This document shows, one piece after another, positions 1 to 6,230 of a stretch of DNA of 6,230 nucleotides. Both the position numbers and the translations under genes were made by a program. A model generated the notes under the pieces. It was not told the DNA's origin. It saw only the letters and a list, made by a program, of their open reading frames with translations, and did no database searches. Source of the DNA: Chloroflexota bacterium (GTDB lineage Bacteria > Chloroflexota > UBA11872 > VXNJ01); assembly GCA_026708165.1 (NCBI GenBank), contig JAPOVO010000130.1, positions 1 through 6,230 of the forward strand. Direction: 5' to 3'. Every line of letters begins with the position of its first letter. Positions within the stretch are counted from its first letter, which is position 1.

Positions 1-60
1 TCGTCACGATCAGCCCGCTTGACCGCGGTGCGCTGGTCCACTCGGTGCTGATCGTGACGA
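1..60. repeat. Perfect 14-bp inverted repeat at the contig end, probable fold-back artefact
   Basis: TCGTCACGATCAGC at 1-14 is the exact reverse complement of GCTGATCGTGACGA at 47-60. The right arm is the true coding sequence of the AddB-like gene (minus strand, residues I755 to S759). Read on the plus strand, bases 3-50 give VTISPLDRGALVHSVL, the expected continuation of that protein past S759. Read on the minus strand, bases 46-1 give a sequence with no family resemblance. The segment is therefore the gene's own next stretch joined backwards. A natural inversion between the arms is possible, but less likely because the repeat begins exactly at base 1. Confidence 0.85.
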
Positions 61-2323
61 TGTCCTCAGGCTCCTGTAAAGCCCCTATGCCGAGCACGTG
101 GGCCAGGAAATAGCGGTACGGGCAGGTCGCCCAAGCCTCCAGCCTGGTCGGCGAGAAGACAGCGCCTTGATCGGGAGCGAACTTCCGCCGTCCCCCGGAT
201 AGAGCGGAGACATCGCCGTCCCAGACCGTCAGACGTCTATAAGCCCTGGCTTGCTCCATTTGCAAGGCTCTGCCGAGAATGCCGCTGTCCACCGCGAGGT
301 GATGATCTTTGACGTGTCCGCCCGAGCGCCGCCACCGCCACAACCGGTGCAGGTCATAGTCGCCAAGATCGGCGGGCTGCGAATCGCCGACGTCCCGGAG
401 TCCGCTCTCCTGAGATGCGACGACGTCCAACCAGTGCCTGCGTCCCAACGAGCCGAGCGTCGTAGCGAAAACTCGCGAGCCTTCCAGTCGCGAAGCCTCC
501 TCCAGCAACCAGCGCGACGGATGCTGGGCTCTGCGGGCGGCGGTGTCCGATCGCGCAAACGTCAAAACGCGAGACTTTCCGGCGGACATCGCGGCGAGGT
601 ATGAGTAGCGTTCTTTCGACAAGGATGCCCCGTGCGGCGGGATTTCGAACCGGACGCGCTCGCGTTCAGGCAGCAGTGGATCGTCGCTGGTTCGAGACGG
701 CACGGCCCCCTCGATCATTCCCATGAGGTACACCTTGTCGAACCTGACGCCATAGCTGGCGTTGACGGGGCCTACGAACACACCCTCGCCAAACGTGCCC
801 AGCCGTGTCGCGGGTCTTTCGCAAGCCTCGTCTAGCATCGCGCGAAACCAGTCGAACGTCGCTCCGGGCCGCACATCCTCCAGCGCTGCCATCTCCTCGA
901 TTCCGGAGCGCAGCGCGTCAAGGCTCTCCGTTTCCTCCGGCGGGAGCGTGGAGGCGTCTACGTACTTGTCGATGAGACGGAGAATCCAATCCACGAAATC
1001 AGGCCAGGGAAGTCCGTCTTCGGGCGGTGAAAGGTCGTCGATAACCTGAAGGACGAACCGTCTCAGGGCGAGCGCGTCCCGCGCTGCCCGCAAAATGCGC
1101 TCGGCGTCAGCCTCCGAGATATCGTCGGCCCCACGCTCGACCGACCGCTCAAGACTTGCCGCGTACCGCGCCAGCCGATCTCGCCATTGGTTCTTTCCCG
1201 CAATCACCCCGGCGTTGCGCGATATCACGTCCCACCGCGCGGGATTCAAGTCCCGCGCCGGTAGCTTGACGGGGCAGCCGGTGAGCCATCGCATCACCGC
1301 GTCTCTACGTAGCCCATCCCCCGTTAGCTCGACCATATCCCTTATGGTTCGGCCAGCTGCCGTCGAACCAAGTGTGTTGGGCGCGGGACCGGTCGTCGGC
1401 ACGCCTGCCATATCGAGTTGCTCCGCCAGCAGCGAGGCATATGGCTCGCGCTGCCAGTACAACACGCCTATCCGGTGAAACGGGATGCCTCGGTGAGCGT
1501 CTGCGGCTATGCTGCGCGCAACCCACCTGACTTCCTCCCGCGTGTCCGCGGCGATCAGCAGCCGGGACTCTTTCTCGTCTGTCGCCGCTGGCGCGGAATC
1601 CCCATGTATCGCATCTCCGAGACTCGACGCCAGCGCCAGACAGTCCGAGTCCGCCTCTTCGTCGCCTGTGACACCGAATATCAGCGAGCACCGCCCCGTC
1701 GCCCTCAGAGCCTCCACGAACGCGCGCTCCCTCGGTGTCAGATCGCGCACAAGATAGAAAATCACCGGTCCCAGGTCGGCCAGCGCCGCGTCCCGGTCGG
1801 TCCGGATCGCCTCCTCCGCGGCTGCGGCCAGCGACTCACGGTCGTAGTAGGACTCCGTCAAGGCGCGGAAGCGGCGATACAGTCGCACGACGTGACCGGA
1901 AAGCCCGCCTCGCCGTTCGAGCTGAGTCAGCGCGTCGGGTTCGGCGGATCTCAGCTCGCGAAACGTCGAACGGAGCCTTGAATGAAAAGACGAGTGGTCC
2001 TGGAACCGTTCCAGCGGCCCCGATTCCTCCGTCGTCGCCCGGCGCGCCGCCGCGTACTCCACAAACGCCGCAAGCGGACGCAGTCCTTTCGCCGCCAGCA
2101 GCGGCGCGCCCAACAGCTCCGTCAGCCGCGCCAGGGGCATGAACCGCACGTTGATTATTCCCCGCTCGCCGACTTTCCGGCGCAGAAACAGTCCGGCGTA
2201 AGGCGAAGGCGCGATCACCGTCACCGGGGCCATGCGGTCTTTCGCCTGATAATGCGCCAGCAGAGCTTCGAGTCGGTCCTGAGCCTTCGCGACCGACTCG
2301 ATGTATATCGGAAATTCTCTCAT
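1..2323 (-). CDS. AddB/RexB-like PD-(D/E)XK nuclease-helicase protein, 3' end missing
   Basis: This is probably the nuclease/inactivated-helicase subunit of a double-strand-break end-processing enzyme of the AddAB type, acting on DNA in the cytoplasm. The frame is open from the ATG at 2323 to the left edge, and 759 codons are reliable (to base 47). Residues about 33-52 (VTVIAPSPYAGLFLRRK) resemble the start of an AddB helicase-like domain, but no Walker A GxGKT is present. Residues 254-330 (RLLIAADTREEVRWVARSI, later IGVLYWQREPYASLL) look like a UvrD-type second helicase domain. Residues 512-556 carry the AddB-like block FDKVYLMGMIEGAVP plus DDPLLPERER. Residues 723-746 (FSPTRLEAWATCPYRYFL) open the RecB-like nuclease domain; Cys734 sits where AddB proteins have the first iron-sulphur ligand. 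Catalytic residues lie beyond the window. An in-frame TAA lies 21 codons upstream with no ATG, GTG or TTG between, so 2323 is the first possible start, although no good Shine-Dalgarno is seen. Bases 1-46 are inverted relative to the gene. An AddA-like partner is not in the window. The family is fairly sure; the exact subtype is not. Confidence 0.85.
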   Translation of the reverse strand, partial: MREFPIYIESVAKAQDRLEALLAHYQAKDRMAPVTVIAPSPYAGLFLRRKVGERGIINVRFMPLARLTELLGAPLLAAKGLRPLAAFVEYAAARRATTEESGPLERFQDHSSFHSRLRSTFRELRSAEPDALTQLERRGGLSGHVVRLYRRFRALTESYYDRESLAAAAEEAIRTDRDAALADLGPVIFYLVRDLTPRERAFVEALRATGRCSLIFGVTGDEEADSDCLALASSLGDAIHGDSAPAATDEKESRLLIAADTREEVRWVARSIAADAHRGIPFHRIGVLYWQREPYASLLAEQLDMAGVPTTGPAPNTLGSTAAGRTIRDMVELTGDGLRRDAVMRWLTGCPVKLPARDLNPARWDVISRNAGVIAGKNQWRDRLARYAASLERSVERGADDISEADAERILRAARDALALRRFVLQVIDDLSPPEDGLPWPDFVDWILRLIDKYVDASTLPPEETESLDALRSGIEEMAALEDVRPGATFDWFRAMLDEACERPATRLGTFGEGVFVGPVNASYGVRFDKVYLMGMIEGAVPSRTSDDPLLPERERVRFEIPPHGASLSKERYSYLAAMSAGKSRVLTFARSDTAARRAQHPSRWLLEEASRLEGSRVFATTLGSLGRRHWLDVVASQESGLRDVGDSQPADLGDYDLHRLWRWRRSGGHVKDHHLAVDSGILGRALQMEQARAYRRLTVWDGDVSALSGGRRKFAPDQGAVFSPTRLEAWATCPYRYFLAHVLGIGALQEPEDIVTISTEWTSAPRSSGLIVT

Positions 2324-2535
2324 CGACGCATCGGTTGACGGCTGCCGCGACCGCCTGACTCCCCCGCTTAGTTGACAGGTAGATTACAGGCTAGCCAGCC
2401 GTCCGGCTTCCGACTTCAACCCACATCCAACGCTTTCGATGTACTCTCTTAACTGGTCAAATCAACTGGCATGATCTGCGACGGTGTTCCAACGGAAAGC
2501 CGACTGCGCCGGAGATCGCATCCGAAGGCAGGTGT
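2324..2535. other. Intergenic gap, nothing recognised
   Basis: This 212-base gap lies between the stop of the PH-domain gene and the start of the AddB-like gene, both on the minus strand. I find no convincing hairpin with a T-tract after the PH-domain stop and no paired -35/-10 boxes on the minus strand. A small palindrome GGCTAGCC (2389-2396) is present. The gap is long enough to hold a promoter for the AddB-like gene, but the sequence does not show one clearly. Confidence 0.6.
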
Positions 2536-3087
2536 TTAACCTTTGGTCTCCATCCGCGCCAGGATGTCCCGGATCTCCGTCAGCAGCTCATTAGTTCCGC
2601 CGACCGCTTTGGCAGGCGCGGCGGAAGGTTCGGCGTCAAGCACCCTTTGCCGCTGCAACAGGATCGCGTCGCGAAACTCCACCGCGTCGATGATTCCGAC
2701 CAGGTCGCCTTCGCTTCCGGCGTTCTGCCCCGACTGACCCGCGGTCTCGACCTTCAGGCCGCGCAGCTTATGCATGCGCATCAGCGGGTCGTCGTGCAGG
2801 CGCACGTCGGTGATCCGGTCCAGGGGAATAGTGGCTTCCTTTCGGAAGAAAACCCCCTTCCGGATCTCTACGGCCTGGGTGGTCAGCCGGGCGGAAACCC
2901 TTCGGAGATATTCCCGGCCGTACCAAATGCTCAAGAGCAGCCAAAACGGGATCAACGGTATGCCCACGAGCGTGATCACGAGTATGAGAGATCCGACCCA
3001 CCGAAGATAAGACGCCGTCTTTCCGTCGAACTGTGCCTCCACCAGAAGTTCGCCGGTCACTCCGTCACGGTCTGACTGCTCGCTCAT
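2536..3087 (-). CDS. Membrane-anchored bacterial PH domain protein (bPH2/DUF304)
   Basis: The gene encodes 183 residues. Residues 1-29 are a polar N-terminus. Residues about 31-56 (from VGSLILVITLVGIPLIPFW) are strongly hydrophobic, with a Gly-Ile-Pro in the middle, so they form one long membrane segment or a short hairpin. Residues about 62-147 form the PH-like domain of the DUF304 family. The signs are LTTQAVEIRKGVFFRKEATIPLDRI, the typical strand pair followed by a conserved IPL-x-RI, then LRGLKVETAGQS and a closing helix VEFRDAILLQRQR. A low-complexity Ala/Pro linker (about 152-163) leads to a C-terminal amphipathic helix (NELLTEIRDILARME). The start is set by an AAGGTG ribosome binding site 6 bases upstream of the ATG. 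The stop is TAA. The molecular role of DUF304 proteins is generally unknown; the domain probably sits on the cytoplasmic face of the membrane. It is not part of the operon upstream, from which 581 bases separate it. The domain call is confident, the function open. Confidence 0.85.
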   Translation of the reverse strand: MSEQSDRDGVTGELLVEAQFDGKTASYLRWVGSLILVITLVGIPLIPFWLLLSIWYGREYLRRVSARLTTQAVEIRKGVFFRKEATIPLDRITDVRLHDDPLMRMHKLRGLKVETAGQSGQNAGSEGDLVGIIDAVEFRDAILLQRQRVLDAEPSAAPAKAVGGTNELLTEIRDILARMETKG

Positions 3088-3093
3088 CTATTT

Positions 3094-3099
3094 CACCTT
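3094..3099 (-). promoter_or_regulatory. Ribosome binding site of the PH-domain gene
   Basis: AAGGTG on the minus strand lies 6 bases before the ATG at 3087. It is the clearest Shine-Dalgarno in the window. The other two complete starts rely on coupling or have no evident site. Confidence 0.7.
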
Positions 3100-3573
3100 A
3101 CTTTTGTGCCCTTTGGGCGCCGGGAGAGTGTAGCAACAGCAGTTTGGTCGGAGTTATAGACGTACCGGTTCCGTCGATGCCACACTGAAATCTGGTTGCT
3201 GTGACCCGTCCTCTCACCCTTAGATACCCGATCAGATAGGGAATTGAGGCCTTGGCCATACTCTTTGCTTACTCAACGTTCATGTTGTTATCGAGACGCA
3301 TGTTCCTCGCAGTCCTGCAAGGCAGTCGTAAACCACCACTCGAAGATCCATCTGTTATCGCATCAGCCCCATTGTCCGTACACCCTTGGCACAGCACCAC
3401 CCGGCAGCGCACTTGGAATCTAGCCCATCCTCTGACCGTGATATGGATTCCCTGTCTTTCCTCTTTTCGCTCCCACCTCCAGAGGTTTCCACTAAGGTGC
3501 GCATCACAATTGAATGGGCTCGTGTACGCAAAGGCAGCGCCGGCGAGCACCCCGTTAGCAGCATCGTGAAATT

Positions 3574-3626
3574 ACCGATTTTTCAAAGTTCACAGGGTCA
3601 TTTTCAAAACTTTCACGAAAATCGGT
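3574..3626. repeat. Imperfect inverted repeat downstream of the operon
   Basis: ACCGATTTT (3574-3582) pairs perfectly with AAAATCGGT (3618-3626). After a small internal loop, AAAGTT (3585-3590) pairs with AACTTT (3608-3613), leaving a 17-base loop. The structure begins 43 bases past the transglutaminase stop, where a transcript end would be expected. The stem is A/T-rich and no T-tract follows on the minus strand, so it is not a standard intrinsic terminator. It could instead be a transcript-stabilising hairpin, a protein-binding palindrome or a relic of a small mobile element. Confidence 0.6.
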
Positions 3627-3668
3627 CTCGTTCACATCGCCGTCCGCAGCTCGAACAGGGCGCATCCG

Positions 3669-4550
3669 CTAAGGCGAAGCCGGATCGATCAGTCGCCGCA
3701 TCCGCACATCAACCTCCAGCGTGCTTTCCCCACCTCCCTGCAAGACGCCCCGGGTCGGCGAGACGTCCGAGTAGTCACGGCCCACGGCGATCCGCGCGTG
3801 CCGCTCGTCGGCCAGAGTCTGATTAGTGGGATCGAACCCGATCCAGCCCAGGTCGGGCAACAAACACTCGACCCATGCGTGGGTGGCGGTTTCCGGCGCT
3901 TGTTCGCCGGCTCGTCCAGTTACGTAGAGATAGCCCGAGACGTAGCGAGTCGGCACCCCCCACGAACGGGAGATTGCGATCATCACGTGGGCATAGTCCT
4001 GGCAGACCCCCCGACCGGATTCCAGTATGTGCTCGATGGGAGAGACCGCCGATGTACTCCCTGGCACATAGTGGAAACTGCCATAGAGCGTGTCCGAGAG
4101 CCGCAGAAGTGACTCTAGCGGGTCGTCCCCCCGCTTTATGCGAGCGCCCTCGACAAAGTCGGCCAGCGCGGGCGAGGGCCGTGCCAGCGCGCTTGCGTGC
4201 GTGAAGTCCCAGTGAATCAGAGACTCGCCCCACGACTCAAGCTGGTCCCACGCTTGGGCGCCCAGTGAGTCGGGAAGCGATACGGCCGGCGCGGTCTCGA
4301 CCGTCGACTGGGCGATGATTTCCAGCCGGTCATGCTCGCGGTGAATGTTGAGAACATGCTTGGTATTGCCGAAGCAGTCCAGCTCGCAGTTCAGCGGGGA
4401 TTCCGGGACGGTTGCGGCCTCGAAGCTCAACAGCCGCTGACGGGAATCGTCGCGCGGCTTGAGACATAACGACATTACGCAGTCCCGCACCGGTGCCGTG
4501 TAGCAGTAGCGCGAAACGTGCTCGAGTTCGTAGCGCGTCCGGCCCGTCAT
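3669..4550 (-). CDS. Transglutaminase-like cysteine peptidase family protein
   Basis: This 293-residue protein belongs to the bacterial transglutaminase-like group (COG1305) found with ATP-grasp and alpha-E genes. Residues 4-80 form the N-terminal beta-rich domain typical of the group (RTRYELEHVSRYCYTAPV at the start, DCFGN near 58-62). The papain-like core follows with a complete triad: Cys183 in GRGVCQDYAHVMIA, His224 in THAWVECLLP and Asp240 in GWIGFDPTN. The C-terminus has the family signature VGRDYSDVSPTRGVLQGGG followed by TLEVDVRM. No signal peptide or membrane segment is seen, so the protein should be cytoplasmic. Such enzymes either cleave amide bonds or transfer acyl groups; which one applies here cannot be read from sequence. 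The ATG lies 4 bases past the stop of the alpha-E gene and has no Shine-Dalgarno at normal spacing, which fits translational coupling. The stop is TAG. The length is normal and the gene looks intact. It closes the operon. Confidence 0.95.
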   Translation of the reverse strand: MTGRTRYELEHVSRYCYTAPVRDCVMSLCLKPRDDSRQRLLSFEAATVPESPLNCELDCFGNTKHVLNIHREHDRLEIIAQSTVETAPAVSLPDSLGAQAWDQLESWGESLIHWDFTHASALARPSPALADFVEGARIKRGDDPLESLLRLSDTLYGSFHYVPGSTSAVSPIEHILESGRGVCQDYAHVMIAISRSWGVPTRYVSGYLYVTGRAGEQAPETATHAWVECLLPDLGWIGFDPTNQTLADERHARIAVGRDYSDVSPTRGVLQGGGESTLEVDVRMRRLIDPASP

Positions 4551-4554
4551 CGCG

Positions 4555-5520
4555 TCAGCGCGTCGGGGAATCCTCGATCGGATACTCGAAATAAGCGGCG
4601 GTTACGAGATGGTGGAGCTCCCGAGAGTACCTGCTGACTTCACGCAACAGGTTTCCGCGGTCCTCGCAATCCGGCCAGTCATAGTGGATCAGAGCGCTCA
4701 GGCGACCTGCCAGACGCCGCGCCGCATCGCTGGAACGGGCGTCCGGACCAGGTCCGATGGCGGCGATGTCCGACGCCGCTCTGTCGATCGACCGGCAGAG
4801 CGAGTCGGGTAGCAGCGAATCGGTGACGAGCAGGTCGAGCACTTGGTCAGGCTGCACCTCCACGCTATAGCTGCGGTTGTAGGTCTCGAACGCGTGATAG
4901 ATGCGGAGCAGGCTCGTCCAATCCGCGCCGGATGTCTCTTCGTGGGTTTGAACCGCAAGCTGCGAAAGCAGAAGCGAGGTCGTGAGCTGCGTCCGCTCGA
5001 TGAAGCGTCCAAGCTGCATGAAGCGCCAGCCCTCGTCGCGGTACATCGTCGCTGCGGACACTCCCGAGAAAGTGTCGATCTCGGCTCCCGTCTCCGCGTA
5101 GAAGCTCTCGGGTGAAGGCGTCCAGATCCTCTGGATCGAAAGCTTCTGGATCCGCAAATATGCCAGATTCAAACAACTCCACATGTCCGCATTGATGCAC
5201 TGGCGCATCTGCCGGGCGTTCTCGCGGCCCAAGGCAAAGCAGCTCCACATCGAGCTGGGATTGGAACGCTCGAACGTCAGGTCGTCGGCGAGCGTGTACG
5301 AATCCGCCAGCGTGTAGTCGTCGCTATGGAGCATCTCCAGCCTGCCGCCCGGAGGCTGTCGGTCCAGGGTTCTGTAGATGCGGCTCCAACCGAAATGAAT
5401 CTCCCGAATGGGACGGTCCACCAGTGCTTCCGTCTGCAAGCGCAGCAGGCGGCAGAGATGGTCCGCCCGTTCCAAGTAACGGCTCATCCAGTAAAGACCC
5501 TGCGCGCTGCGGGAGAGCAT
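4555..5520 (-). CDS. Alpha-E domain protein (DUF403, COG2307)
   Basis: This is a 321-residue, mostly alpha-helical protein of the alpha-E family. The family is almost always encoded beside a circularly permuted ATP-grasp gene and is thought to work with it; its biochemical activity is not established. Family marks run the whole length: [22 protein letters not shown] at 1-22 (in part), SNPSSMWSCFALGRENARQMR at 86-106 with the conserved Arg-Glu-Asn-Ala-Arg, ADMWSCLNLAY at 111-121, and TMYRDEGWRFMQLGRFIERT at 158-177. I chose the ATG at 5520 over an in-frame TTG at 5538 because family members begin with this MLSR segment. The ATG also overlaps the preceding stop as TGATG, a classic coupling arrangement. 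A short tandem repeat (YTLADS then YTLADD, residues 69-80) sits in the linker before the NPSS helix. No signal peptide is present, so it should be cytoplasmic. The length is normal for the family and the gene looks intact. Confidence 0.95.
   Translation of the reverse strand: MLSRSAQGLYWMSRYLERADHLCRLLRLQTEALVDRPIREIHFGWSRIYRTLDRQPPGGRLEMLHSDDYTLADSYTLADDLTFERSNPSSMWSCFALGRENARQMRQCINADMWSCLNLAYLRIQKLSIQRIWTPSPESFYAETGAEIDTFSGVSAATMYRDEGWRFMQLGRFIERTQLTTSLLLSQLAVQTHEETSGADWTSLLRIYHAFETYNRSYSVEVQPDQVLDLLVTDSLLPDSLCRSIDRAASDIAAIGPGPDARSSDAARRLAGRLSALIHYDWPDCEDRGNLLREVSRYSRELHHLVTAAYFEYPIEDSPTR
5281..5316 (-). repeat. Two tandem copies of an 18-base coding unit in the alpha-E gene
   Basis: Codons 69-74 and 75-80 encode YTLADS and YTLADD. 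At DNA level the units are TACACGCTGGCGGATTCG and TACACGCTCGCCGACGAC, which differ at five positions. The repeat may be a small old in-frame duplication in a linker between helices. It does not break the reading frame. Confidence 0.6.
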
Positions 5521-6230
5521 CAGTCTTGCAGGACCCAAAGGTCCTTGCCGCCTCCTCCCTGGCTAGAGTTCACCACCAGGCTGCCGCGCCGCAGCGCCAC
5601 GCGGCAAAACGCGCCAGGCACTATGCGGGTCTCGCGACCGCGAAGCACGAACGGGCGCAAGTCGACGTGACGAGGCTCGAAACCGCCATCGATAAGGCAG
5701 GGCGCGCGGGAGAGGGCGAGTACCGGCTGGGAGATGAAATCGGCTGGGTTGGCGCGTACTTGTTTGGCGTATGCCTCTCGCTCTGCGCGCGTTGCGTGTG
5801 GGCCGACTAGCATTCCATACCCCCCCGATTCGCCCACGCGTTTAACGACCAGGTTCTTCAGATTGTCGAGCGTGTATTCGAGGTCCTCGGAGCGTCGGCA
5901 GAGATGGGTCTCGACGTTGGCTAGAAGCGGCTCCTCGCCCAGGTAATAGCGGATCATGTCGGGCACGTAGGCGTAAACGCTCTTGTCATCCGCCACGCCT
6001 GTCCCGGGCGCGTTCACGAGGGATACGTTTCCGAGCTTATAGGCGTTCATCAGCCCGGGCACGCCCAGCAGAGAATCTTGGCGGAAAACCAGCGGGTCAA
6101 GGAAGTCATCATCCACGCGCCGGTAGATCACATCGACCCGCCGCAGGCCCTTGGTGGTCCGCAGGTATACGAAACCGTCGTTGACCACCCGGTCGCGCCC
6201 CTCCACCAACCCGGCCCCGCTCTCCCTTGC
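5520..6230 (-). CDS. Circularly permuted ATP-grasp protein, C-terminal part
   Basis: The last 236 codons of a COG2308-type (DUF404/DUF407) circularly permuted ATP-grasp protein are present. The family is usually about 480 residues, so roughly half is missing beyond the right edge. The frame is open from base 6230, so the TTG at 6209 is not a start; the segment before it ([13 protein letters not shown]) already matches the family. Fragment residues 8-13 are LVEGRD. Then come [38 protein letters not shown] followed by [30 protein letters not shown] (the glycine-rich nucleotide-binding stretch), [11 protein letters not shown] and a closing [18 protein letters not shown]. These carry the acidic, Lys and Gly-rich residues expected for ATP and metal binding. 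Such enzymes are predicted to activate a carboxylate with ATP and form an amide or peptide bond; the substrate is unknown. One small departure is VKRVGE, where the family usually has VKPxxE. The stop TGA overlaps the next start. It is the first visible gene of the operon, and any promoter lies outside the window. Confidence 0.95.
   Translation of the reverse strand, partial: ARESGAGLVEGRDRVVNDGFVYLRTTKGLRRVDVIYRRVDDDFLDPLVFRQDSLLGVPGLMNAYKLGNVSLVNAPGTGVADDKSVYAYVPDMIRYYLGEEPLLANVETHLCRRSEDLEYTLDNLKNLVVKRVGESGGYGMLVGPHATRAEREAYAKQVRANPADFISQPVLALSRAPCLIDGGFEPRHVDLRPFVLRGRETRIVPGAFCRVALRRGSLVVNSSQGGGGKDLWVLQD

Larger units (their letters stand above)
3088..3668. other. Long intergenic region, no gene recognised
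   Basis: These 581 bases separate the end of the transglutaminase gene from the start of the PH-domain gene. They are visibly less GC-rich than the genes around them. Open frames of about 70-105 residues exist on both strands, for example 3252-3569 plus and 3269-3550 minus. Their translations resemble no family, lack a usable ribosome binding site and overlap each other, so I do not call them. The promoter of the PH-domain gene should lie here. A TATAAC-like box near 3150-3157 on the minus strand has no matching -35 box. The inverted repeat at 3574-3626 is annotated separately. Confidence 0.6.

Noticed and set aside
1418..1981. 187-residue open frame on the plus strand
   Set aside because: It lies antisense inside the AddB-like gene. 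Its translation is rich in Arg, Gln and Pro as expected for a GC-rich shadow frame, and it resembles no family.
2372..2377. Perfect TTGACA -35 box on the plus strand
   Set aside because: No -10 box follows at 16-18 bases and no plus-strand gene lies downstream.
3108..3118. GCCCTTTGGGC mini-hairpin as a terminator
   Set aside because: The stem is only 4 bp and no T-tract follows on either strand. It lies upstream of the PH-domain start, not after a gene.
3252..3569. Overlapping open frames on both strands in the long intergenic region (plus 3252-3569, minus 3269-3550)
   Set aside because: They have no convincing ribosome binding site, no family resemblance and mutual overlap. Cysteine-rich, uneven composition suggests chance frames.
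5536..5538. TTG at 5538 as the alpha-E start
   Set aside because: The six extra residues are not part of the family. The ATG at 5520 gives the canonical MLSR beginning and the usual stop-start overlap.
5530..5545. AGGACC/GGTCCT hairpin near the alpha-E start
   Set aside because: It is inside the coding end of the ATP-grasp gene, has a 6-bp stem and is explained by codons for a conserved C-terminus. It could mask the start region, but nothing supports that.
6207..6209. TTG as the start of the ATP-grasp gene
   Set aside because: The frame stays open to the window edge and the residues before it match the family, so this codon is internal and the gene is cut by the edge.

Overview
The window looks like one end of a GC-rich bacterial contig. 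All five recognisable genes lie on the minus strand, so transcription runs from base 6230 toward base 1. No rRNA, tRNA, CRISPR array or transposase is visible. The organism cannot be named from this sequence. The GC-rich codon use and the mix of families would suit an environmental bacterium such as a Chloroflexota or Armatimonadota member, but that is a guess.

Right half (3669-6230): a tight three-gene operon. In order of transcription it holds the C-terminal part of a circularly permuted ATP-grasp protein (COG2308 type, cut by the right edge), a complete alpha-E domain protein and a complete transglutaminase-like cysteine peptidase. The first two genes share one base (TGATG) and the next gap is 4 bases, so translation is probably coupled. 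This trio recurs across bacteria. Comparative genomics has linked it to ATP-dependent formation of peptide or amide bonds and their later cleavage or rearrangement, but its substrate is unknown.

Middle (2324-3668): a 581-base gap of less GC-rich DNA, with an imperfect inverted repeat just downstream of the operon. It is followed by a gene for a small membrane-anchored protein with a bacterial PH (bPH2/DUF304) domain, which has a good ribosome binding site, and then a 212-base gap with no recognisable feature.

Left (1-2323): the first 759 codons of a large AddB/RexB-like helicase-nuclease protein. It ends in the window just as the PD-(D/E)XK nuclease domain begins.

The clearest anomaly is at bases 1-60. 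A 14-bp perfect inverted repeat starts at base 1, and the 32 bases between its arms are in the wrong orientation for the nuclease gene. Read on the plus strand, these bases continue the protein with ISPLDRGALVHSV, the expected nuclease motif. The contig end is therefore most likely a fold-back artefact, and about 46 terminal bases should not be translated as written.
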